Assembly (NCBI RefSeq): GCF_964204865.1
Contig: NC_135252.1
Span: forward strand, 4,898,001 to 4,962,000
From: Styela clava
Taxonomy: Eukaryota; Chordata; Ascidiacea; Stolidobranchia; Styelidae
DNA: 64,000 bases
Direction of reading: 5' to 3'
A program made the position numbers and the translations under genes. Each line of letters opens with the position of its first letter. The first letter of the stretch is position 1. Below the pieces are notes generated by a model that was not told the origin of the DNA, ran no database searches, and was given only the letters and a program-made list of their open reading frames with translations. Below are positions 1 to 13,384 of the stretch, one piece after another.

Positions 1-728
1 ACTAGTATGATAAGTAAAATATGTATTAACCACGGTGGCTCCTAAATTTTATGGGGTTCGCGTTAACACGATTCACCAAATATTAATTTGCGTTGTTTCT
101 CAAATTTACTGAAACCCAGTAATATATACGAAAACATAAAAAGAAGAATACAAATATTAGTAATTACATTTTTGAAAATTTCCTATAGTCTTCAACTGTT
201 ATATCACTAAATCTGAAATTCGAAGAGAGAATGCCTAAACACTGAATCTTGAAATAGACAACAGATTTTATTATCGTTAATCGGTGTTATTAATAATAAA
301 TTAATTTGCCAATTGTGGTCCGTAATTTGGACATCTCATTAAATTAACCGTGACCATATTGCTAATTTAGTATTTCAATTATATCCTTTATTTCACTGAA
401 ATCGAATTAATTTTTCACTCTAGACTAAAAAATATATCATATTCTGAACTCGCTAGACAGCCCAACTCAGAACCGGTAGTTAAAATATCACACGCTTATT
501 CGATAGTTTTTGTGTTTGCTTAGGTATTGTATGGGGCATTAACGAGAGGGCCGTCTGCAACAATTTAATGAGCGTGCAAGAGTGTTATTTTTAAAGCGCG
601 TGCCAGACCGAAGAGAAGAAGTCTCGTATATATATAAATATTTCGTTGTGTGGATAGGCAGTTCATCAGACAACAGGAGTAGACACAACAGTCCAATATA
701 GTTGTAATATCCATTAGATATTTCTAAT
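1..728. other. 5' flank of chordin, no gene seen
   Basis: AT-rich DNA upstream of the chordin start codon. I see no convincing coding exon. A minus-strand ORF at 539-859 overlaps the promoter, leader and first chordin exon and has no recognisable motif. A TATA-like box lies at 631-640 and is listed separately. Confidence 0.5.
631..640 (+). promoter_or_regulatory. TATA-like box upstream of chordin
   Basis: TATATAAATA lies about 100 bases before the chordin ATG. A pyrimidine/CA context (TTCATCAGAC, about 664-673) follows roughly 30 bases downstream and would suit an initiator. This implies a 5' leader of about 60 bases. The spacing is seen in the sequence; promoter function is inferred. Confidence 0.4.
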
Positions 729-3700
729 ATGAATATTAAACTACTCTGCTTGTTTATATTTTCGTTACCAAATAATATTGCGGGATTCTTCCCCTTGAAA
801 GCGGGAAGTTTTGAACAGTCAGGCAAAATCGGCAAAGGTACGTATATGGTGATTTTCATACGAAATATACAGTTAATTTAAGTTTGTTTTATACGAACGT
901 AGTAGGTAGTGTAATATGTATCGGATTTGGTAGTTTAATCAGTAAACTAAGAAATATAATTGAGTCAAAGAACGACGTCTTACTGAATCAAATTGAAAGC
1001 ACAAACAGCATTGATACCGTTACGTTTACCGCGTTTCAGTCAGTTTTTGAGATATTTACTTTACTATCGACAGTTTTGCATAAAACAGAGAAGTATCTAA
1101 CAAGTTAATATTGCATTATTCAATTCTTTCTTCAGGTTGCACGTTTGGAGATCAACACCATTCTGTTGGGTCGTCTTGGCATCCTAACCTTGGCTTTCCA
1201 TTCGGTGTTATGTATTGTATCAGATGCGACTGTGTTAAAGTAAGAATTTCATTGATGTAATTTAATTATGTTAGTTTGTTTTATTTTGGAACAAAACTAA
1301 TTCCTAAACTGCTATAAATGTTAAGATTGCATGAACCTGGTAAAATTGGGTTAGAAACATTCAATATATATGCTTTCGTTGCAGATTCATACCGATAACC
1401 GAAATGGAAAAGAAATAACAAAAGTGGAATGTCATGATGTAAGGAAAGATTGTCCTGAGGTTACTTGCAAAGGAGCTAAAGTACAAAGAGGAGATTGCTG
1501 CAAAACCTGTCCCGAAGGTAAGGATTTAAAATAGCTTATTGTATATATCACCAAGCTTGATTTTGAATATACTATTATATATTCATTTATTTGTATATGT
1601 TTTAAAATCCATTTTAATTGTCAGAAGAACAAGACGATCAAAGTCAAGCAATGTCACAATCGGATCGCCTGAAATCACAATCTAGTTTTTTTGAGAAAAC
1701 TTTGAATGACGAAGAAACTGAATCGGATGAAAGTTCACCAACAAAGAGTGAGAACGTTTAATATAACGCAAAGAATAGTTATTTTTGTCACAAGAAAAAA
1801 AAAGTGAAAGTGAATATATACTAGCTATTGTGTGCATAATCAGTTGAGGAAGTCACCGAAATCAAATAGTAAAATTCGCTTTATTGATAAATCGCTTTTA
1901 TAGTACATTTCATTAAACCTTATATTTCATCACAGAGTATGTTGCACTTTTGACTACGAATGAAGATCAACTCACTGGGTATCTTGCAAGAGCGACTTTT
2001 TCACTTCATCGAGGAAACTTGCATTATTCAGTTCACCATTCCAAGTATGTTCCAGTTCGTGCGCATATGATCATGTATATTGCAGAATATATTCGAAAAT
2101 TCAAAACATATTTTATTTTTGTAGATATTCAAGACCGCGTTTGGTCCAACTCATCAACAACGCAGGCGATGTGCTTTTCACCCACGAAACAAAAATAAAT
2201 AACGAGTTTCGCCCTATCGTTTGTGGAGTGAGTATTTGTTCCCGAACTTATGATATTAACTTAGACTGATTTTTCCTGATCATTATAATGGTTAATATTA
2301 TTCCGAGCTGAGAGAAACGAGGAACTTTTTAATGCCTGGTTCGTGGATTGACGTATTCTAATGTTTCAATAAATTTTAATTTGACCCACGTCGGAATTTC
2401 GTTTTGAATGTGGGAATCATGTATATCATTAACAATGACGTATATATAACAAAAATCAATTTATTTATTCAGGTATGGAGAAATTTGCCTAAAAACATAT
2501 TGCGTTCACTTGACGAAGGATCTCTTTCTTTCAAACTGACATTAAAAAGCGCAAGAATTTCGCTTAACAATACACAATCCCACCACAGACAAAAAACGGA
2601 AGCCTCAATTGAGAACGAGTACGCGATTGGTTCAATCCAGGCACATCGAGCTCTATATTCAGGTAATATAAAATAATTGTATTCTGTGCGAAGTATGTGA
2701 CAAACAAAATCTCATATTTTATTTTATTTTTTATTAGAAACGTTCAGTTCCTTGCTAAGTTCAGAGGCAGAAGGAAATGGCGGAGCAATAGTCATGTTAA
2801 CAATGAGTAGGAACTTCAAAAGTATCAACTACGCAGTGCTATTCAGGTGAGACTTTACATTTCAAAAAATCCATTCAGCATTCTATGTCAAAATATTCGA
2901 CATAGGAATACATCCGATTTTCAGTTAGGAAAGTTATTGCTTGAGCTATACCTCATTGTAATATCTTTTATTAGAAACATTGCTTTGGATAGTGGACGAC
3001 GTCGAAAAACAGAACAGACAGTTCATATCAGCGTGGAACTACGCAACCAGAATGGAGACGTATTGAGAAAATCTGAAAAGAAAGTACCAGCTTCGGTAAA
3101 ATATATATTTGAAATTACTCTGTTACTTTTATAATTCATAACATGTTCATTTGTTAGTTTATTGCGAATGTTATAAACGCGAATCATGTATATATATACT
3201 AATAACTAATTTTTTTTGTATATTCATAGCAAACTGAATATGCAGACGTGTGGAACACAAATTCCGACATGCTACGCTTACTTGGCAAAGGTGCTCTTTA
3301 TTTGGTCATAGAAGGGCAATCTGGAAGGAGAGGAACAAAAAGCCGTTTCACGGGGAACATCACTACTGTAGCAACTTGTGATTGTGAGTCGTTTGTGCTT
3401 GAAATCAATATCTTGAGGCTTAGATTATATATACGATCAAACTGAGAAAAAGTCACTCTTTTTGCTAAATTTATCACTGCTTTTTCTTTATCATTCACTC
3501 ATTTCAATATACTAATTGTTTATTTATTTGATTTTCAGTAATTCAAGCAGTCATGTCCGGAAGCAACTGCAATCCACCAACGGACACTGGTGCTGTTGGA
3601 TCCGCCATTATCCACATCAATCCAGACAATTCAGTATCTTATGATGTGAGAATATTTATTATGTATTCATATTGTAGACAAACACAAAAGGCAATTAGAG

Positions 3701-6700
3701 CGTCATTAAAAACCTTGTGATAACTAACATTAGTTTTAACTTTTGAGTGTCGGAGAATCGGCGCTTACCGTTCTTTATAATACTATTTTATATGAAAAAC
3801 AATCTTCCTACTTCAGTAGGATTTTGATGCTGCACTGCAACTTGGCCAAAATTATAATTCATTACTCGTGTATTAAGGTCACACTATCTGGAATCTCAAG
3901 CCCTGTAAAGTCACTACAGATGACGGCATTTTATCGCAAACGAAGTCGGGTGATAACAGATTTGACTGCCCAATACCGCGATGGGAAAGCAGTAGGGCTT
4001 CTCAAAGAAATATCTGCAAAAGAGGTGAGCATTTACTATTTTGAAGAGAATCTATCTGTAATTGTTAAAAGTACACAACCATTGTGTGATATGAATCATT
4101 GTGCTTGTATTTAATGATTTTATTTATTACTAATTGAACACCTTGCGATTACTTTTAGCTGCATCTTCTTTTGAACAACGAAGCAAGGATTGAGGTATCT
4201 ACCGAAGAACAAACAAAGTGCGAACTTCGCGGGAACATTGCCTTGCTGTTATATAGCGGTCATCTAGCACGTTACCAAGGTACATTTTGTGCTATTTGAA
4301 CACTTCTGTACATCTTTACTTCTATAATTTCAAGACTGGAACCCACAAACGCGTGCATTCATTTCAAAGGGTGTCAACATTAAATATTGCGAAGTGGGAC
4401 ACGTTCAATAATATCGGGAATCGAGAAAAAACATGATCTACATAGTTAGGAATACTAAAAACACATTCTTAATTATATTTTGCAGGCTTGCCTATTCATC
4501 TGTACGGATCACTCGTTGTACCGCCGGTACAAACAGGCGCTGGTGGTCACGCTTGGGTTCACCTGGATGAGGAGTGTCGTTTGCATTATGAAATTGGTTC
4601 GTAAAACTGCTTGTTTTAATTATTAAAAAATAATTCATATTTTGTGACATCGTGAAATAAACGATAAAATATATTTTACAGTTGTATCAGGTCTTAATAA
4701 AGATATTGATCCATCAGTGGCCGCTCATTTACACGGACTTGCTGAAATTGCGGGACTGGAACCAGCGCATAAGAAACTGTTGAAGGGATTTTATGGAACT
4801 GAGGTGAGAACGAATTCATTCATTTCTTTAGAGCCCCTCAAAATATTGTGCAAATTGAGAAATAAAATTTTATTCAACAGGCCAGAGGAATTTTGAAGGA
4901 CATTCCCGACGAATTATACCAGATCATGAACAATGGTTCGGCATTTTTGCAGGTAAAATTCACTCTTTTTTCTTTAATCAATAAGCTCAAGACAATAGGA
5001 AACGCGGTATCAGTTCTGAGACAATACTAGAATTAAAAGTATTATTTTTAAGGTTGCAACTAAGAGGAATCCGTCCGGCGAAATAAGAGGAAGGTTCCGT
5101 ATTCCAAACAAATGTGTGGGAACTTCTGTGGGTTCTACAGCTGATCAAGGTTTGTATGTTTGATGATATTATTCGTTACGTTCTCTGGAAAAATGCGTTT
5201 TCTTCTGCATTGATGCCATCGTTCCTTTTTAAAATGATGCTTTTATGCAAATTAGATTGTAGCATACCAAATATACATAAAATACCTAGTACCGATTAAA
5301 TAAGTATTTCTTTCTCCTGCTATTTCAGAACTTCTTTCTGGTCACTTGAAACATGATACTGCCGTTCATGACGAATCGATACCGCAACGCGTGGTTTCTG
5401 CCAAAGAGCGAATAGAAGCTGATGCAAAATCGTGCCACTTTGAAGGAAGATGGCATAGGCATAATTCCAATTGGTCGCCTCTATATGATGAGAAATGCAC
5501 AACTTGTATTTGCGAGGTAACATTTTTTTTAAATAAAATCTGACTTATTTCTGCAATAGGGTAGCAAAATGAGGGAGTACAGATGGCTGGAAAACCATAT
5601 AGGTTTCAGTCACATGAAATTGATTTCCATATATATACAATTATTTATATAGATAGAAGGCTGTTTGTTGTTGTTGGGTTTAACTAAGACAATTTATGTT
5701 CTCAGTTTGGTAACGTGCTCTGCAATCCAGTCGTCTGTCCGTCTCTATCCTGTCGCCGTCCAGTTATTGTTGAAAACGAATGTTGCCCAGTTTGCGATGA
5801 CGGATTTTCAAGTTATATGGGGAAGCCCGAAGAGGACTCATATACGTTTGGTGAGTTGAGTGTAGTAGTTTAGTCTTTAATAGTTGGTGATTTTATTTAT
5901 GAATCAAATTTAACACAAACATTTTTAGATTCTCTATTCCGACATTCCAACACGAAGTTTCAAACTGAAAAACCAAGACAAGAGAAATCATACGTGAAAA
6001 ACATAGGTATTTATTTCAATATCTTCAATTTGCATTCAATTATATTTTCTTGTTCATATTTTTTACAGGTTTTAAGCGACCTCCTAAGTATATGCATCAA
6101 GATTGCGAACAACCTGAACATAGTACGTGTACCAGGTTAGGGTTCAGGCTATGCGACATCTTGGTGCACATACTTCAGGAGCACCGTTTTAAGTATGTAT
6201 GATGGGAATAACACTGTTTGTTATTCACTTCAACTTGGCTCTTTGAAATTATCTGTCTTCTATTGTAATCATTATAAAAATCGAGGTATTGAAATTCTTT
6301 TTTTCTTATTCTACAGGATGCCAACAGGACGGAGATCCCAGAATTCACTCCAGAGGGTCATCTTGGAATCCATTTATTCGACCTTTCGGCCACGTCAAAT
6401 GTGTTACATGTACATGCAGTCATGATGATAAAGTAACTTGCGAAAAAGTCACGTGTCCATCAACTCCATGTGCAAACCCGATTCGTAAACAGTCAGGGGA
6501 TTGCTGTAAAGTTTGTCCAGGTAAGGATATAAACTTATAATAATTCCCAAGGTCGGATTTGTCATTTGGCAAGGCTGGCTGAAGCCTAGAGGCCTCAACA
6601 TTCATAAGACGTTTTCAAATGGTAAATGCTTGTTCCATAATAAAACCGGTCAAACTTCATAAAACCGATAATTTCAATTTTTTAATCAGGTTATTAATTC

Positions 6701-7531
6701 TTTTCCCAAATATTTACCGTGTAAAAGGTTAGAAAACTAAAATTGGGTCAAATAAATGAATTTGTCTCAATTTGAAAAACTCCACCTCTGAACTACCTAA
6801 TTCAGATTAGTTTAACAGTTTTGCTTTTATTTTTTCAAAAAGATGAGAAAATAACGATATATAGCTGTATTCATCTAAATTCTAAGTAAACAACGAATCA
6901 AGTATTATATTTTTCACTATTACGGGTTTATTTTAATAAATAGGAACCCGTTTATTTGAAAAAAATGAATGACAACTTTACTTGCCAGTAGTTAGGCGTT
7001 AGGCCACGCGATCGAGAATGTAGGCTAATAAATTTACTTTCTTATACAACATTGAGTATACAACAAAAATCAATGATAAACCTTGAAGCGGTTGAGCTAC
7101 ATGAATTGTCGTCAAAATATTTTGTATTTTACAATCTCCGTCCAGATACTAAATATTCATCACTTCAGGTCCTCTCAAGTCGCAACGCGGTTTCCCTTTT
7201 TCGAGAGATTCGGGCTGGATGCAGGACGGGACGAGTGAAGGAATGTGTTCATTTGGACGCGAACTTTATTCGGTTGGGTCAACTTGGAGGCCAAATGTAC
7301 ACCTTGTCGGAAAAATAAGCTGCCTTACATGCACGTGCGAGGTAAGACCAAATCTTAACTATTGCATTCGCTGAATAACGATGTGAATGTGCCCTTCATG
7401 GTAATTTATGTTAAATTTATTTTCAGAGACACCCGGAAAAGGGCGTAACAAGAAAATGCGTTCGGAAGTGTCAGAAGACTTCGAACGATGCCAGAGAATC
7501 TTTTTTAAATTTATCGTCTTCCAGAAGGTGA
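729..7531 (+). CDS. chrd: Chordin, secreted BMP antagonist (24 exons)
   Basis: Chordin binds BMP ligands outside the cell and sets dorsoventral patterning. Exons: 729-837, 1136-1239, 1385-1517, 1625-1747, 1936-2044, 2125-2227, 2473-2662, 2738-2846, 2975-3095, 3230-3383, 3539-3645, 3878-4024, 4159-4279, 4486-4596, 4682-4803, 4881-4952, 5053-5149, 5329-5516, 5706-5850, 5929-6006, 6069-6122, 6317-6520, 7169-7341, 7427-7531. All junctions are GT-AG and the phases add up to 992 codons, close to the family's roughly 950. A hydrophobic signal peptide (MNIKLLCLFIFSL) is followed by VWC1 (about aa 38-83, ending DCCKTCP), a CHRD-repeat region (about 157-677), VWC2 (about 713-772, CCPVC), VWC3 (about 834-901, DCCKVCP) and VWC4 (about 926 onward). 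VWC4 lacks its usual closing CCxxC. Exon 6069-6122 runs into a MITE. Family identity is firm; exon 21 and the C-terminus are less sure. Confidence 0.9.
6082..6182. mobile_element. Short palindromic MITE overlapping a chordin exon
   Basis: This copy of a roughly 100-bp palindromic element has ends reading CTCCTAAGTATATGCATCAA on the left and, reversed, CTCCTGAAGTATGTGCACCA on the right. The core carries ACAACCTGAAC and its inverse GGTTCAGG. Related copies lie near 35605, 39970, 40446, 41684 and 42043. Its left half forms the 3' part of chordin exon 6069-6122, and the putative donor AGTACGTG lies inside the element. Confidence 0.75.
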
Positions 7532-8921
7532 ATAACGAATTTTACAAGATTTCCCAGCGAATCATTGACGTCGGAATCACATGAAGTTATTACGATTCAA
7601 ATGTAATTGAGCTCACAAGTGTTTACCAAACCGCTCGCCTGAGCAGGCGTCGACAGGGGTACTCACTCCATAAACTGTCCCGGGTTGCTTACGATTCTTG
7701 GTACAAATGAATGGACATTTGTAGAATCTGAAACTGTGTGAAATTTCACTGAATCATTAGGAGTCGTCACTAATAGTAGCTCACTCAAGTTTGTTTAGAT
7801 TCTGACAATTACAAACTAATTCAGAGAACACATAAAAACTTACTTGCAGTATCCCTTTTGGGCCATACTTCTGTTCTCTCGGTTGTAATGGACACAAAAA
7901 AACAGTACTAGTTATGTATATGTGATTTAAACTTTTATAGAAGTTGTTATTACCTTTAACCTTTTGATGTTTATTGACTGATTTAATTTGCGGTTTCTCC
8001 GTTACTTTTGTATCTGTTAAATCTTCCGCACACGGTATGTAACATTTTACTTCTTCCGTGTTTTTAAAAATATTAGCATCGTTTGTTCACCTTTGTATGC
8101 TATAACAATGACGTTTATACCAGAGCGTGATCGAGGGAGTGCTAAATGATTTTTAGGTTAGGCTAAAGTATGGGCAGAAACTTCGGGTGGAGCGCGCGTC
8201 ATATCGGGTTAATTAGCACCTATTTAAGAACTGCTTTCCCACAATAATGTATGCAAGAACCTCATCCATCTCCATTTTCATGCAAAGGCGCGCGGACGTG
8301 CATCATGTGTTGGGTCTACGAATAAACCTATTCGGGACTGTATACTACAACTTTGCTGCTATCACCACCCTATTTCACTACGACCAACAGCAAAACGTTT
8401 GGAAATCAGATGTAATGGCAAAGTATAATAAAATGATTTATTGGGCAATTTGCAATTCATCGAATCGTGCGATAAAACTGACCTCACGACAAACAGAAAA
8501 ACTATCGTGCACGCCAGACGAACAAAACAATCACGAGTTAAATGCGTGTAACATTCTCGACGAAGTTGTAATAATGATGTTGTGCTGTTACTTGCAGAGG
8601 AATATGAATAGATCGAACAAAATGCATTTCATTACATACACAATGTAACTATTGTCTTCAATGAATTATCGAGTCGTGCCAAATGTATTCCGTTTTTTAA
8701 ATGAAACATGGCCTAACTAAACTACAATAGCACAACAGCATGTTTTGAAATTTATCATTACAAATGACATTATGATGTCAACTAACTCTGGTTATAACCA
8801 AACAAAGCGAAATAAAACATTAAAAATCGCACCTGAGTGAATATACAACATGGTTTCACATACATTATTCACTTTGTCGAAAGTATTGGACAATGTATAA
8901 ATCGATAAGATAGCATTTTAT
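7532..8921. other. Chordin 3' flank, no recognised gene
   Basis: No poly(A) signal can be assigned with confidence. An open frame of 133 codons at 8247-8648 (+) begins MYARTSSISIF and shows no domain, signal peptide or splice context that I recognise, so I treat it as chance unless transcripts show otherwise. Confidence 0.4.
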
Positions 8922-9165
8922 ACCGGGGAGAGGAAAGCCGACAAGAAAAAATAATTCCATGGCGTACCGGTTACCAGGTTACCAGTTCATATAGGGGTAT
9001 GGAAAAAGTTGGCCAGTTATTTGTTCCAGATGCATGGACTTCAAGGTGGAGGGATCCGTAACCGACCAGCTATTACATGAACCAGTCCACAGCGGCAGAG
9101 AGTCGGCTTATTGCAAACAATTATCCCCACAAGTTTCAAAACCGTATATTCACACAGGGTAATCA
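8922..9165 (-). mobile_element. Diverged tRNA-derived SINE copy
   Basis: In + orientation it reads GGGGAGAGGAAAGCCGA, then GGTTACCAGTTCAT, GCATGGACTT, GGATCCGTAACCGACCAGC and finally CAGGGTAATCAAAGGCGATGG. Each block matches, in order, the better-preserved minus-strand SINE at 51497-51840. Several small indels show that it is an old copy. Confidence 0.7.
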
Positions 9166-9667
9166 AAGGCGATGGCAACAGTAGGCCCAACGATTCGTAG
9201 GATGAGCCTCCAGCCGAGCCATTTTGTTGAACACCAAGTGGAGTAGAAGATTGATATTCTAAAGAACAGTGTACCACAATACCACCGTTTTTCTTGCATA
9301 AGTTTCATTTGGAACAATGACCGTGTGGAAGTTGCTCGGAAGGATTTACCACCTAAAGTGAATATAATCGTGAGGTTGGCAGAAAAGAAAAACATTACGC
9401 ATGATATGCACATGCAGAAAATATTTAATTTCGCGTTCTAGATTCCTTCAATGGACAACATCTCAATACAGTCTATCAATACAGTATTCATATTGCATAC
9501 TACAATATAAACTTTCACACCACTGTACATTATGATATTCCAGAAATCAGTTACTTTTTGATGTTTGCAAATATTAATTTCCAATGCTTGTCGTCGCCAA
9601 TATCCCCCTAGAAGCAGTTACTGTCCAAGAAGTCCACTGGACTCTATCCATGCTATATTGATCTTGA

Positions 9668-12296
9668 TCATAAATTCTTATTCTCCTTATTCCATTGAAT
9701 TATGTTCATTTTCACAGTTATGGTATCAATACCATTCACCTAAAAAAGTGAACAAATATGATTTCGTTATTGATGAAGATGCGGAATTTTAACTGTTAGT
9801 AAAAAACGAAAGCAAGATGTTATTCTTCTAATATTTGCATGGATGAGACTTTCATATTTATCCCAGGGAAGAAAAAATAAGACGACAACAAAACAATCAT
9901 ACAATGTTTCAAAAACTCCCCCTCAAAGTAAACATATTGAGAAAATACATTATTCTAGGAATGTAATAATAAAAGTCATCTTACAGAAATTTTTATATCA
10001 TGCTGAGACCAGGAATCAGGATTATCTGATGTGATGGGATAATCTGGCAATTCCAACGCGTTTTCTGCAACAACGAGATTGTGTGCCTGAACAAACAAAT
10101 TGACAATAGTAATTATGTTAGTATTGCTAATATTTCATCTGTGTCAAACTAATTTTGCACCACGGTTTTGTTGCTATATATCTTTCGTGGTTTAGGACTG
10201 CATGGTCTTGTACATGCATCCATTCTCCCTTATTATTGTCAGCTTATTTATACCTTTACCATTATGAGACGAATAAACATTCATTCATACTCAAGTAAAC
10301 ACAACATCTATCCATAGTGCTATGGCCTCGTACAGAGTATGATACTCTATCTTCATCCAATAATGCCAAGCCAGCTCGCCAGCTCGGCCTCACTAATCAC
10401 CAGGCACCACCAATAAAAATTCGATTAGATACCTTGCCTGAAAAGCAGTCCAGTACCCAAAACAATTCAAGATAATAGCTATTCTACTTGCAGCTATATA
10501 GAAACAAATCAAACTAAGAAATAAATAAAAAAGTATAATTGCTCTTACCCTCTGCAACCCTCGTGCAGCGATTGCAGGTGTCATCACCCAACTGACATCA
10601 GATCGCATAGGACATTCTAATTGTGTTGTCCGTAACCAAAGCAACAACCTTCTACCTGTCGTTGTTTGCGGAGACTTGTTTATCTGCAAATCATGGTTTA
10701 TAATTTAAGATAATAAATTCGGCAAATGAAAATGAGACTTCATGTATGCAAATATGTACCACGCCATAGCAATGTTAAGTCTCAAATTAGACTATGAAAT
10801 TGAAATTCTAGATGAGTTGTATATGAAAAGTTGGCCATATTGCTATTAAATTTTCAAACACTTCATTGTGTGAATCGAGATATGAAATTAAATGGATTGA
10901 CTCGAGTGGAAATCTCACCCACTACGAAAATACTAATTTCATGCCATAAAAATATTTTGCCTATCCTTTATTAATCACCAGTGGATAATATTTTTTGTGA
11001 AATACGTACGGAATGGCTTGCAAATTTTTCTAAATTTTCCGGAGATGCATATGTAGCCTCCCCCTTATTTATCATACTCCGTCCAATCATCTTTTCCAAC
11101 ACTAAAACTTCACCTGCCACACCAAATTCTGAAATAAATGAATGGAACTAGAATAAAATTTACTGAATTCATAGTTGAATCGGATTGGGATGAATTCAAG
11201 CAGTTGTGAAGACCACACAAGTATTATATTGATTTGTAATTAATAAGATAGACAGCACTAGATCATTGTGTGATATATTTATCACAATAGGAAACATTGA
11301 TTAGTCACAAACCTGCCTGTTTGTAACCTGTATTGTTTCCACGTTGGAAATATTCGAATTGGAACTTTTAATTCAAAAAATTTTGGTAATCGTATAAATG
11401 ATTCGTATTTACACAGAAACAAAGTTAAACAAGTGAGCGTACAGCATACCTTCACTTTGTGGTAATTCTTAAGTTATGAGACATTGTATTCATTTCATGT
11501 CGCTAAAACTAGTCATAACAAAAATTGATCTAAATAAGTAGTTATCCTCAATTATTGTTGTGAAATATCATCACGAATTACCAAGAGAATCTTTTGTCAA
11601 TATGACCTTCAGTTCTGTGGGACCAAGTTCCCTTCCAACAACTCTGTAAATTGAGTGACGAGCATGTAATTTACTAGGCCAGCCTTTTACATTTATTGGT
11701 GGTTTCCACTCTCTCTCAAAATGAAGTGTTCCGGTGTTCTAGAATGTGAAAATAAATGTGAAGTTTAATTGATATTGCACATGGTCCTCATCACCAAAAA
11801 CGTGAATGCAAGTACAATATTTTTGTGTTTAACTCTAATTCATTAAACAAGATGCTCCACTCGGTTTCACATTAAACCCATCTCCACAGCTGATATAATA
11901 TAACTGCGTAATATCATAATTCAAATGATACCAATATATAACTAGAGAAAACACTAAATCAGATAAGATTATTAATGCAACTTTTATGTAATTATATGTA
12001 ATATCATAACAAATCAAAGAATATGTCTTCAAGCAGTATGATTTTATTTGTATGATTTCAATCATGTACAAAATACCTGTCCGGCAATAATATTTTGTGA
12101 CCTCGTTAATATGTTTTTATCGTAATTGTCGTGAAGTAATCAATGTCATAAATCACTGAAAAAATACAGCTAGCAATTGATAAATAAAAACTTTTAATAC
12201 CTGACACGTGCTTGTGAAAAAGTCACTTTTAATAATAGGTTGCCATACACTCGGATTTATTTTAGATAATCCTCTAGTTATTCCTAATTTGAGCAT
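9668..12296 (-). CDS. mrpl9: Mitochondrial large-subunit ribosomal protein L9 (bL9m)
   Basis: Structural protein of the mitochondrial 39S ribosomal subunit. Six exons in transcript order: 12296-12201, 11738-11582, 11128-11010, 10683-10549, 10086-9985, 9739-9668. All are GT-AG with consistent phase and give 226 aa, against about 267 in human. A short N-terminal sequence (MLKLGITRGLSK) could be a mitochondrial presequence. Blocks that fit bL9m are VILTKDSL followed by EFGVAGEVLVLEKMIGRSMI and KGEATYASPENLEKF, a central LECPMRSDVSWVMTPAIAAR, AHNLVVAENALELPDYPI, and the C-terminal VNGIDTITVKMNI. It lies head-to-tail downstream of the SLC25A16-like gene on the same strand. Identification is by remembered family motifs. 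Confidence 0.87.
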
Positions 12297-13384
12297 GGTT
12301 GTATTTTTATTTTTAGAACCAATAATTTTTCATTGCAGCTTTGGAAAATAAAGTGAATTAGGTCAATCACGATGAAAGAGAAAATATGTCAAGTTTAAAA
12401 ACGATGAAATAAACAAAATTTAAAAAATTACTTACTAAACTGTTAGGAAAAAATTAACAACGATATACTAGTACATGAAATACATTGTAGTCTGTAGCCA
12501 ACTATTATTGCATTGCATTTGCAAATCACTTACACAAATTTCTGATTAGGAAAAAAAATAAAAAGCTGCGTGGCTATGTAAATTAAAAGAATGAGGCTTT
12601 TTACAAGAGGCAGACAACAAACATTTCAAATTAAACATTTATCATTTTAGATTTTACCATAGAGGCCGCACAAACTATACTCCTAACTACTTTGCCCTTC
12701 AGTGACAACAAGTAAATTACTTTTTACTTCTGAAATGATGAATAATGAAAAATGGAAATAAACAGAAAATTGCTCTTCCATATGCTAAGAAATGAAGATA
12801 AAAATAACATAGCGCTCTATTTAGGTATTACCACCACATAAATATTGGTATATATGAGAATTTCGCTCTTATTTTAAGATGCCATGAAATTCAATTCAAT
12901 ACATTAATTGGCGTTCTCTAATAGTAATAATAATAAACCATTTTTAAAATACAATGAATAAAATACAATATACGTTTTGACATAAGAAAATTTTTTAGGA
13001 GGGTTTTCATAACGAGAGTTTTTAACCAAGTTTGGTACATCCCAAAATCATGCTAGGATAAAATTATGACTTTTTATGATAAATTCTACAAGATTAAATT
13101 CTGAATCACAATAGCAGCGCGTCTTTTTCCGAACATGATTCAGAAATATCAGTATAGAATTTCACGTCATGAATGGATTAAATTTATGCACAGATATCGA
13201 GCAGTAAACTACCATACTATACAACCATGAATTATGTACATTATATGCAATAAACAAAATATTTGAATCAATTCTCAAATCTAAGTTAAATACAGAAATA
13301 AGACATATTATTATTTATTCATATGTAATATTTTTGGCAAACATTCTATTTTGATTCTAGTTCATTAATATTGCATATAAAAAT
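12297..13384. other. Region between SLC25A16-like and MRPL9 genes
   Basis: AT-rich DNA between two minus-strand genes, probably the carrier's 3' UTR plus the MRPL9 promoter. On the minus strand an AATAAA lies at 13319-13314, about 65 bases after the carrier stop codon, and could be its poly(A) signal. Nothing else is recognised. Confidence 0.45.

Noticed and set aside
8247-8648. 133-codon plus-strand ORF downstream of chordin
   Set aside because: No domain, no signal peptide, and no splice or promoter context. It is mentioned only within the flanking-region entry.
10393-10450. Alternative MRPL9 terminal exon reading ARYLIEFLLVVPGD and stop
   Set aside because: Exons at 9985-10086 and 9668-9739 match the bL9m C-terminus much better and keep phase. 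A rare alternative end cannot be excluded.
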